From Polaribacter porphyrae (GTDB lineage Bacteria; Bacteroidota; Bacteroidia; Flavobacteriales; Flavobacteriaceae), in contig NZ_MSCN01000001.1 of assembly GCF_002954685.1 (NCBI RefSeq), positions 2,781,554 to 2,845,553 of the forward strand: 64,000 nt of DNA. The letters run 5' to 3'. A program made the translations under genes and the position numbers. The notes beneath the pieces were generated by a model that was not told the origin of the DNA, made no database searches, and saw only the letters and a program-made list of their open reading frames with translations. This document shows positions 26,158-32,896 of this stretch, one piece after another; the stretch's first letter is position 1, and every line of letters begins with the position of its first letter.

Positions 26158-27000
26158 ATGAAAAATTTTACCAAACTTCTATTTTTATCACTATCAATAA
26201 GTGTATTTTCTCAAAGCCCTTGGACACAAAAAAAAGGGAAAGCATATACACAGCTTTCGTTTACAACTATTCCTAATTACGATGCAATTTTTAGTGATAC
26301 AGATCAAAATCTTTTTGGAACTTATTCCGATAATACCCTACAAATTTTTGGTGAATATGGTTTGTCTGATAAAACTTCTTTATTGGTAAACCTTCCTTTA
26401 AAATTAATTTCTGTTAGCGATTTTGAAGACCCTAGAATTGATTGTTCAGGAGATTGTGGAAAAGATTATAATACAAATGCTTTGGGAAATATCTCTTTAG
26501 GCTTAAAGCACAATTTTTACAATAAAAACTGGGTGCTTTCTGGGCAGTTTTCTATAGAAGCAAATACAAGTTCTTTAGATGCAGTTTCAGGAATTAGAAC
26601 GGGTTATGATGCTTGGTCTTTTACGCCACTTTTTTTAGCTGGTAGAGGATTTGGAAAAACATATATTCAAGGTTTTGTTGGTGCAGATATTAGAACCAAT
26701 GATTACAGCTCTAACTTTAAAATTGGTGGTGAAATTGGTAGAAAACTTGGTAAAAAAATCTGGTTAATAGGTTTTTTAGATATTTCAAAATCTCTTGAAA
26801 ATGGTAATGTGGCTTTACCTGTTCAACAAAACATAACAAGTTTATACGTAAACGATCAAGAATATGGTTCTTTTGGTTTTAAAGGAATAGGAGAATTTAC
26901 AGATAATTTTGGAATTACAGCTGGTTTTGGTGGTGCTTTTTTTGGGAATAATGTCGCTAAGCAAGCAGCTTTAACATTTGGGGTTTATCGTAAGTTTTAA
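26158..27000 (+). CDS. Outer-membrane beta-barrel-like protein
   Basis: Unrecognised family, 280 residues. A signal peptide (about 1-19, ending VFSQ) is followed by GKAYTQLSFTTIPN and alternating aromatic/polar strands (LQIFGEYGLSDKTSLLVNLPLKLI, ISLGLKHNFYNKNWVLSGQFSIEA). The chain ends in a C-terminal Phe (FGVYRKF), the usual signature of an outer-membrane barrel, here about 10-12 strands. Four cysteines cluster at IDCSGDCGKDY (about 99-107 has two) in a probable loop. Substrate or role unknown. A terminator follows. Confidence 0.75.
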   Translation: MKNFTKLLFLSLSISVFSQSPWTQKKGKAYTQLSFTTIPNYDAIFSDTDQNLFGTYSDNTLQIFGEYGLSDKTSLLVNLPLKLISVSDFEDPRIDCSGDCGKDYNTNALGNISLGLKHNFYNKNWVLSGQFSIEANTSSLDAVSGIRTGYDAWSFTPLFLAGRGFGKTYIQGFVGADIRTNDYSSNFKIGGEIGRKLGKKIWLIGFLDISKSLENGNVALPVQQNITSLYVNDQEYGSFGFKGIGEFTDNFGITAGFGGAFFGNNVAKQAALTFGVYRKF

Positions 27001-27027
27001 TTTTATCTAACATATTAATGCTATTGT

Positions 27028-27054
27028 AAAAGCCTTTTTTAAAGGCTTTTTTTT
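27028..27054 (+). terminator. Terminator after the barrel protein
   Basis: Hairpin with arms AAAAGCCTTT and AAAGGCTTTT followed by a long T run, about 30 bases after the stop at 27000. Confidence 0.9.
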
Positions 27055-27069
27055 ATGATTATAGTAAAG

Positions 27070-27077
27070 TATCTTTG
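27070..27077 (+). promoter_or_regulatory. -7 promoter element for gltX
   Basis: TATCTTTG fits TAnnTTTG, 23 bases upstream of the gltX ATG, between a terminator and the gene. Confidence 0.6.
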
Positions 27078-27100
27078 CATTTCTAAAAATCAATAGAAAA

Positions 27101-28648
27101 ATGGAATCTAATGTTCGTGTTCGTTTTGCACCAAGTCCTACAGGACCTTTGCATATTGGAGGTGTTAGAACAGCTTTATATAATTATTTATTTGCTAAAA
27201 AACACAAGGGTACTTTTATTTTAAGAATAGAAGACACAGACCAAACACGTTATGTGGCCAATGCAGAACAATATATTATAGATGCTCTTAATTGGTGTAC
27301 TATTCCTTTTGATGAAGGTCCAGAAAAAGATGGTGGTTTTGGACCTTACAGACAATCTGAACGTAAAGATTTGTATCAAAAATATGCAAATATCCTTTTA
27401 GATAAAGGATGGGCATATTATGCATTTGATACTTCTGAACAACTTGATGCACATAGAAAACAACACGAAGCTGAAGGAAAAACCTTTATCTATAATTGGC
27501 ACAATCGTGAAAAAGGACGTTTGGTAAATTCTTTAGTTTTAACTGATGATGAAGTTCACAATAGAATTAATGCTGGAGAAAACTATGTAATCCGTTTTAA
27601 AACACCACAAGATGAAACTTTAATTTTAAAGGATGAAATTCGTGGAACAATAAAAATTGAGACCAACACTTTAGATGATAAAATTTTATTTAAAAGTGAT
27701 GGAATGCCAACCTATCATTTAGCAAATATTGTAGATGATCATTTAATGGAAATTAGCCATGTAATTCGTGGAGAAGAATGGTTGCCTTCACTTCCACTGC
27801 ATTCTTTATTATACAGAGCTTTTGATTGGAAAGCTCCAAAATTTGCTCATTTACCCTTAATTTTAAAACCTTTTGGTAAAGGAAAGTTAAGCAAAAGAGA
27901 TGGAGATAAATTAGGTTTCCCAGTATTTCCTTTAGCCTATACTAATGAAAAAACAGATGAGGTTTCACGTGGATACAGAGAGGATGGTTATTTTGCTGAT
28001 GCTTTTATAAATATGTTGGCTTTTTTAGGTTGGAATCCTGGTACTGAACAAGAACTATTTTCTTTGGATGAATTGATTAAAGAGTTTGATTTGAAACGTG
28101 TTTCTAAATCTGGTGCAAAATTTAATCCAGATAAAACAAAGTGGTTTCAACAACAGTATATGCAGACAAAATCTGATGAAGTTTTGACTGAATTGTTTAT
28201 CCCAATTTTAAATGAAAAAGGAATTGTCATTACGAATGAAATGAAGCAATCTGTTTCTGATAAATCTTATGTACAAAAAGTAGTTGCATCTGTAAAAGAA
28301 AGAGCTGTTTTTGTTGAAGATTTATGGGAATTGTCATCTTTCTTTTTTGAAGCCCCAACTGAATATGATGCAAAAAATACAAAGAAAAACTGGAAAGAAG
28401 GAACTCCTGAATTAATGCAAGAGTTAATTGTTGTAATTTCAGAAATTGAGGATTTTTCATCAATAAATACAGAAAAAATTATCAAAAAATGGATTTCTGG
28501 CAAGGAAATTGGTTTTGGTAAAGTAATGCAACCTTTACGTTTAAGTTTGGTTGGTAAATTAGCTGGGCCTCATTTGTTTGATATTATTGCAATGATTGGC
28601 AAAGAAGAAACTATAAAAAGAATCGAAAACGCAATTGAAAAAATCTAA
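27101..28648 (+). CDS. gltX: Glutamate-tRNA ligase with an in-frame repeat-derived segment
   Basis: Charges tRNA(Glu). The 515 residues show the HIGH motif as PSPTGPLHIGG (about 11-21), the KMSKS equivalent GKLSKRDGDK (about 259-268), and the C-terminal anticodon-binding domain. Odd: at about residues 376-385 (bases 28225-28253) the coding DNA is identical at 28 of 29 positions to the left arm of the intergenic palindromic repeat at 37056. It encodes VITNEMKQS, where related flavobacterial enzymes, from memory, go almost directly from EKGI to the YVxKVV helix. The frame is kept, so the enzyme is expected to work. Confidence 0.96.
   Translation: MESNVRVRFAPSPTGPLHIGGVRTALYNYLFAKKHKGTFILRIEDTDQTRYVANAEQYIIDALNWCTIPFDEGPEKDGGFGPYRQSERKDLYQKYANILLDKGWAYYAFDTSEQLDAHRKQHEAEGKTFIYNWHNREKGRLVNSLVLTDDEVHNRINAGENYVIRFKTPQDETLILKDEIRGTIKIETNTLDDKILFKSDGMPTYHLANIVDDHLMEISHVIRGEEWLPSLPLHSLLYRAFDWKAPKFAHLPLILKPFGKGKLSKRDGDKLGFPVFPLAYTNEKTDEVSRGYREDGYFADAFINMLAFLGWNPGTEQELFSLDELIKEFDLKRVSKSGAKFNPDKTKWFQQQYMQTKSDEVLTELFIPILNEKGIVITNEMKQSVSDKSYVQKVVASVKERAVFVEDLWELSSFFFEAPTEYDAKNTKKNWKEGTPELMQELIVVISEIEDFSSINTEKIIKKWISGKEIGFGKVMQPLRLSLVGKLAGPHLFDIIAMIGKEETIKRIENAIEKI
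28225..28253 (+). repeat. Palindromic repeat arm (family 1) inside gltX
   Basis: A 29-base stretch starting TGTCATTACGAATG and ending AAGCAATCTG differs at one base from 37056-37084. It is one arm of the family-1 repeat and is read in frame within gltX. Confidence 0.8.
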
Positions 28649-28650
28649 TT

Positions 28651-29196
28651 ATGAAAAAATATATCTTTTTACTTTTTGTTTTTACAAGCTTTATAGCACA
28701 AAGCCAGTTTGGTAATCAAGGAATGAGAGGTCAACGTCAAAGACAAATGCCTCAAACTCAACAAAAACCACCAGAACCTAATTATGAAGTAGAAAAATAT
28801 CTTGGTATTGTTGTTTATGATATAGAAAAAGCAGCAAAAAAATCAAAAATAAAATTGTCTTCTGATGTTGGTAAAGCTTTTTCTAAAACACTTACTGTGT
28901 ATAATAAAAAGATAAAAGATTTGAGAAGGATTAACAGTTTTACTCTAAAAACCACCAAAGAAATGGTTGAAAATTTTCAGAGAAATGCTAGAAAAACTGG
29001 TGATTTATCAGATCAAAAAAGAGTAAATGAAACTATGACAAAAAATTTGAAGCCAATATCTGAAAGTTTAAAAATTGAAGATTTAAAATTGGACAAAAAA
29101 TTAAAGGGATTACTATCAGAAAAACAATATAAAAAATGGATTAAATACAATAGAAAATTGTATAAAGTTTTCCCTAAAGAAGAAGTAGAAAAATAA
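28651..29196 (+). CDS. Exported helical hypothetical protein
   Basis: The 181 residues begin with a signal peptide (about 1-19, ending AQSQ), then a Gln/Arg/Pro-rich segment (RGQRQRQMPQTQQKPPEP). A Lys-rich helical domain (about 50-178) ends LSEKQYKKWIKYNRKLYKV. The shape recalls periplasmic Spy/CpxP-type or LTXXQ helical proteins, with LSEKQYKKW resembling an LTxxQ motif; that is an inference. It starts two bases after gltX, so it shares its transcript, and a strong terminator follows. Confidence 0.7.
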   Translation: MKKYIFLLFVFTSFIAQSQFGNQGMRGQRQRQMPQTQQKPPEPNYEVEKYLGIVVYDIEKAAKKSKIKLSSDVGKAFSKTLTVYNKKIKDLRRINSFTLKTTKEMVENFQRNARKTGDLSDQKRVNETMTKNLKPISESLKIEDLKLDKKLKGLLSEKQYKKWIKYNRKLYKVFPKEEVEK

Positions 29197-29202
29197 AAAA
29201 TG

Positions 29203-29234
29203 AATCCTGATACATTTAGTATCAGGATTTTTTT
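29203..29234 (+). terminator. Terminator of the gltX operon
   Basis: Perfect 11-base arms AATCCTGATAC and GTATCAGGATT over a short loop, then T7, directly after the 28651-29196 gene. Confidence 0.93.
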
Positions 29235-29333
29235 CGTTAAAAACGTAACATTCTCAATAAAAAGCGTCATATTTATAATTGTTGTTTTCTGTATATTTAC
29301 ATAAAACTTTTATTCACTTTAAAAAATATTATT

Positions 29334-30260
29334 ATGCCACCTTTTTATATTTTGATTATTGTTATATCTGTTGTTATTTTATTTGCTGCATTTTTTGTTG
29401 TAAAACAACAAACAGCAGCTGTAATTGAACGTTTTGGAAAATTTCAAAGCATTCGCCATTCAGGTTTGCAGATGAAAATACCTTTGGTAGATAGAATTGC
29501 AGGTAAACTCACTTTAAAAATTCAACAATTAGATGTAATTATTGAAACGAAGACTTTAGATGATGTTTTTGTTAAATTAAAAGTTTCTGTTCAGTATAAA
29601 GTAATCAGAGAAAAGGTGTATGATGCTTTTTACAAATTAGATTATCCACATGATCAAATTACATCGTTTGTATTTGATGTAGTAAGAGCAGAAGTACCAA
29701 AAATGAAGTTGGATGATGTTTTTGTAAAAAAGGATGATATTGCAATCGCTGTAAAAAGAGAACTTCAAGAATATATGACAGATTATGGTTATGATATTAT
29801 TAAAACGTTAGTAACAGATATCGATCCTGATGCACAAGTAAAAGCGGCAATGAATAGAATTAATGCTGCTGATAGAGAAAAAACAGCTGCACAATTTGAA
29901 GGAGATGCTCAGCGTATTTTAATTGTAGAACGTGCAAAAGCAGAAGCAGAAAGCAAGCGTTTACAAGGACAAGGTATCGCAGATCAAAGACGTGAAATTG
30001 CGCGTGGTTTAGAAGAATCTGTAGAAGTATTAAATAAAGTTGGTATTAATAGCCAAGAAGCTTCAGCTCTAATTGTGGTAACACAGCATTATGATACTTT
30101 ACAATCTATAGGACAAGAAACAAATAGTAACTTAATTTTACTACCTAATTCACCACAAGCTGGTAGTCAAATGCTAAATGATATGGTAGCAAGTTTTACT
30201 GCTAGTAATCAAATTGGTGAAGCTATGAAACAATCTAAAAAAAATAAGAATGAAAAATAA
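29334..30260 (+). CDS. SPFH/band 7 (stomatin-like) membrane protein
   Basis: The 308 residues have one N-terminal membrane helix (about 3-22). A band 7 domain (about 24-190) opens VKQQTAAVIERFGKFQSIRHSGLQMKIP and includes DVFVKLKVSVQYKV. A flotillin-type Ala/Glu/Arg coiled coil (about 195-245, ERAKAEAESKRLQGQGIADQRR) and a polar tail follow. Such proteins form large oligomeric membrane scaffolds, often with an NfeD partner, which is absent here. Monocistronic as far as can be seen. Confidence 0.93.
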   Translation: MPPFYILIIVISVVILFAAFFVVKQQTAAVIERFGKFQSIRHSGLQMKIPLVDRIAGKLTLKIQQLDVIIETKTLDDVFVKLKVSVQYKVIREKVYDAFYKLDYPHDQITSFVFDVVRAEVPKMKLDDVFVKKDDIAIAVKRELQEYMTDYGYDIIKTLVTDIDPDAQVKAAMNRINAADREKTAAQFEGDAQRILIVERAKAEAESKRLQGQGIADQRREIARGLEESVEVLNKVGINSQEASALIVVTQHYDTLQSIGQETNSNLILLPNSPQAGSQMLNDMVASFTASNQIGEAMKQSKKNKNEK

Positions 30261-30309
30261 TTAGTCTGTTAAAAATGATTTTTTTATTTTACGTAAAAAA
30301 ATATTTTGC

Positions 30310-31197
30310 ATGCTAAAGTCACTAAATAATTGGTTACAAAAACCTTACTATTTTAACCCATCAATTAAATTTAAATTTAAATTAAGTTTAGTTTTTGGGT
30401 TTCTTGTTTTCTTATTCCTTTATCTTTTTCAACCCTTTACGTTATCAACATTTAAAAATTATATTTTTGTATATACTTTAAGTATAGGCATCATCACATT
30501 TGTTGGTAATTTTACTATTCTTAATGTTCTTCCTCTTTTATTTAAAAACTATTTTAACGAAGATAATTGGACAATTGGAAGGAATATTGTTTTAATATTT
30601 ATTGTTATTCTATCTTTAGGATCTATTTTATGGTATAATGGTTATTTATTTAAATTAAATAAAGGGATACCACACATTAGTTACCTAACTTTTATATACT
30701 ATTCTTTTTTGGTAGGTACTTTTCCTATTTTATTTGGTCTTTATTTGAATGAAAAAATATTACGAGAAAAAAGAGAGTATAAAGCAAAAGAAATTAATGC
30801 TCAAAAAAATAGTGTCAATAAAAAAATTGAAATTGTAGAAATTAATGAAACTGTTCATATAAAATCTAAAAATAAGAATGAAGAACTTGAGTTCATAATT
30901 AATGACTTAATTTATATTACTTCACAAGGAAATTATACTAGTTTTTTTATAAAAAATAATAATAATGAGCTAGAAGAAAAAGTGTTAAGAATAACACTTA
31001 ATAAGACTGTAGAACACTTAAAAAAATACAGTAATATTGTTAGATGTCATAAATCTTATATTATTAATACTAACTATATAACTAAAGTAAGTGGTAATGC
31101 AAGAGGGTACTTGTTACAATCAGATTTAATATCATTTAATATTCCTGTATCTAGAAGTTTTAGTAAAACTTCAATCACAGATTTATTAAAGCAATAA
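30310..31197 (+). CDS. Membrane-bound LytTR-family transcription regulator
   Basis: The 295-residue protein has four membrane helices in the first half (about 24-43, 50-74, 90-110, 122-148) and a linker. A C-terminal LytTR DNA-binding domain (about 190-293) includes LIYITSQGNYTSFFIKNN and KYSNIVRCHKSYIINTNYITKVSGNARGY-type core elements. It has no receiver domain, so it probably senses a membrane signal directly. A pair of 17-base direct repeats about 75-120 bases downstream could be its own type of target. Confidence 0.9.
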   Translation: MLKSLNNWLQKPYYFNPSIKFKFKLSLVFGFLVFLFLYLFQPFTLSTFKNYIFVYTLSIGIITFVGNFTILNVLPLLFKNYFNEDNWTIGRNIVLIFIVILSLGSILWYNGYLFKLNKGIPHISYLTFIYYSFLVGTFPILFGLYLNEKILREKREYKAKEINAQKNSVNKKIEIVEINETVHIKSKNKNEELEFIINDLIYITSQGNYTSFFIKNNNNELEEKVLRITLNKTVEHLKKYSNIVRCHKSYIINTNYITKVSGNARGYLLQSDLISFNIPVSRSFSKTSITDLLKQ

Positions 31198-31268
31198 GAG
31201 TATTTTTAGATTAAAAAGGTTTAAATACACAACAAAACCTATACAAATTTGTCATTAAAACAAAAATT

Positions 31269-31315
31269 ACCTTCCTTTTCGTAACAAAAGGCTTTAAAAC
31301 CTTCCTTTTCGTAAC
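31269..31315. repeat. Pair of 17-base direct repeats downstream of the LytTR gene
   Basis: ACCTTCCTTTTCGTAAC occurs at 31269-31285 and again, identical, at 31299-31315, start-to-start distance 30 bases (about three helix turns). LytTR proteins bind short direct repeats on one face of the helix, so an operator is possible, but the repeat-to-regulator link is only by proximity. No gene is seen in the remaining 31198-31444 gap. Confidence 0.6.
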
Positions 31316-31385
31316 TTAATTTTTATTTGAAATTTTTTCGATTGTATATTTACCCAGAATAAAGTTGGGGAATTTTATTTTTAAC

Positions 31386-31422
31386 AAAAAAACTCTATTT
31401 CAAATTGAAATAGAGTTTTTAT
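31386..31422. terminator. Bidirectional terminator, LytTR/tatA copy 2 gap
   Basis: Hairpin with arms AAAAACTCTATTTCA and TGAAATAGAGTTTTT, flanked by A and T runs, ahead of the 3' end of the minus-strand tatA copy. Confidence 0.88.
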
Positions 31423-31444
31423 TATTTATAAAATAAAATAGAAG

Positions 31445-31633
31445 TTAGCTTTTTTCTTCTATCTTATCATTAGATTCATCTTTTGATGCTTTTTTAAATT
31501 CTTTAATTCCACCACCTAAACCTCTCATTAATTCAGGTATTTTTTTACCTCCAAATAATAATAATACAACTACTACAATTAAAATTATTGAATAACCTCC
31601 TGGAACTGCTAAATATATATGCTGACTAATCAT
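31445..31633 (-). CDS. tatA: Twin-arginine translocase subunit TatA/E type (second copy)
   Basis: The 62-residue protein has the TatA layout: a membrane helix (about 12-28, [18 protein letters not shown]), then [20 protein letters not shown] (amphipathic helix) and a short charged tail. It is closer to the canonical short TatA than the 95-residue copy at 11954, so the two may fill TatA-like and TatB-like roles; that split is speculative. Monocistronic. Confidence 0.93.
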   Translation of the reverse strand: MISQHIYLAVPGGYSIILIVVVVLLLFGGKKIPELMRGLGGGIKEFKKASKDESNDKIEEKS

Positions 31634-31673
31634 TTTTGTTTATTTATAATACAAAGATACAAAAAGGAATTTA

Positions 31674-32363
31674 TTAATCTCTTTTTTGAATAATACCTCC
31701 TATTACTTTTTTATCTTTTATTATTTCTGGACTTCCTTTATAAAATATTGAACCTCCAAAACTTACTTTAGCTTTTAGGGTTTCACCCGCAAAAACTTCT
31801 GCTTTTGCTCCTGTACCAGCTTTAACAGTAGAGTTGGTAGTAGCTTTTAAATCAAAGCCATTATAAGTTCCATACAAATCTACATCTACATTCTGATTTT
31901 TTGTTGAACCTGCCAACTTTATAGTACCACCAGAAGAAGTTCTTACTTTTAAATGTTTTGTCTTTACAATTAAATTTATAAAAGCTCTTTCTTGAGCATT
32001 TACTTCTAATTTATCTTGTTTTATCTCTTCACCAGTTATTAGTGAACCTTCATTAGCATCAATAACAGCTATGTTATTTTTGTAATATAATTTAATAATT
32101 ATTTCGCCATTTGCTGAATTATTATCTGGTTTTAGAGAAAAAGGTAAGGAAATTTTCAACGTATTATTTACATTTTTTATTTTTACTTTTTCAGACTTCT
32201 TTCCAGTAATTTCAAGTTTCTGTTCATCTGCTTTTATGAGTTCTACTTCTATGCCATTATAAACTTTTAAAATGGAGAAATCTCCTAAATTTTTAGTAAT
32301 TTTTGTTTGAGAAAAGCAAGAAACTACTATTAGAAATAAAAATATATTTAGTAATTTTTTCAT
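31674..32363 (-). CDS. Exported GIN-domain (DUF2807) protein
   Basis: The 229 residues start with a signal peptide (about 1-18, VVSCFSQ). The rest is the repetitive beta-helix-like GIN domain: KITKNLGDFSILKVYNGIEVEL, then repeated short strands with Gly/Ala/Thr turns (VRTSSGGTIKLAGST, KAKVSFGGSIFYKGSPE). These proteins are abundant in Bacteroidota and thought to be surface or periplasmic adhesive proteins without a known enzyme activity. The signal-peptide Cys17 could be a lipobox, but the context SCFSQ fits a Sec cleavage better. Confidence 0.85.
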   Translation of the reverse strand: MKKLLNIFLFLIVVSCFSQTKITKNLGDFSILKVYNGIEVELIKADEQKLEITGKKSEKVKIKNVNNTLKISLPFSLKPDNNSANGEIIIKLYYKNNIAVIDANEGSLITGEEIKQDKLEVNAQERAFINLIVKTKHLKVRTSSGGTIKLAGSTKNQNVDVDLYGTYNGFDLKATTNSTVKAGTGAKAEVFAGETLKAKVSFGGSIFYKGSPEIIKDKKVIGGIIQKRD

Positions 32364-32468
32364 TATTTTATAGTTTGATTAATAACCTAAAATCAATAAG
32401 TATACCATTATAAAGACTTTTTTTGTTTTTTATTGTGGCAAATATGTAAAACTAATTTATAAAAATTA

Positions 32469-32801
32469 CTATGATATTTCACCAACTTTTACAGCTGTTC
32501 CAGTTATAGAGACTAAAAGTGTAGCAGAATTAGCTAAAGGTTCTACATCTAACTGAATGCCTACCACAGCATTAGCACCTAATTTAATAGCATTATCTTT
32601 TAAATTTTGAAATGCCTTTTCTTTAATAGTTTCTAATGCTAAAGTATATTTTTCATAGTATTTAGCCATACTAAACATATCTGTAAATGACATTTTTTTT
32701 CCATTTGAAGAATAACTAGAGTCGTAAGCTGTACCAGTTACAATTCCTAAATAATCTGCTATTTTAAAGTTTTCGATGTTGTTTGTGGTTGTTAAAATCA
32801 T
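32469..32801 (-). CDS. YbjQ family protein
   Basis: The 110-residue protein begins ILTTTNNIENFKIADYLGIVTGTA, with the conserved helix QNLKDNAIKLGANAVVGIQLDVEPL (about 65-89), and ends TGTAVKV. It matches the YbjQ/UPF0145 family, which forms pentameric beta-barrels and is sometimes called heavy-metal-binding, a role with little support. Single gene between the GIN protein and rnr. Confidence 0.92.
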   Translation of the reverse strand: MILTTTNNIENFKIADYLGIVTGTAYDSSYSSNGKKMSFTDMFSMAKYYEKYTLALETIKEKAFQNLKDNAIKLGANAVVGIQLDVEPLANSATLLVSITGTAVKVGEIS

Positions 32802-32821
32802 TGTTTAATTCTTTTAGTTTA

Positions 32822-32894
32822 GTCATTACGAGTTTACGAAGTAATCTCTTTATAAATAAACAGATTACTTCATTCGTTCCTCATTCGTAATGAC
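32822..32894. repeat. Family-1 palindromic repeat, copy A (before rnr 3' end)
   Basis: A 73-base imperfect palindrome opening GTCATTACGAGTTTACGAAG and closing with the inverse CGTAATGAC, with inner arms GAAGTAATCT and AGATTACTTC around an AT-rich loop. It lies between YbjQ and rnr and could serve as an RNA hairpin at the end of the rnr transcript. Confidence 0.85.
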
Positions 32895-32896
32895 AT

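Noticed and set aside
27961..27976. parS-like GGTTTCACGTGGATAC in gltX
   Set aside because: Only about 12 of 16 positions match and it is under coding constraint.
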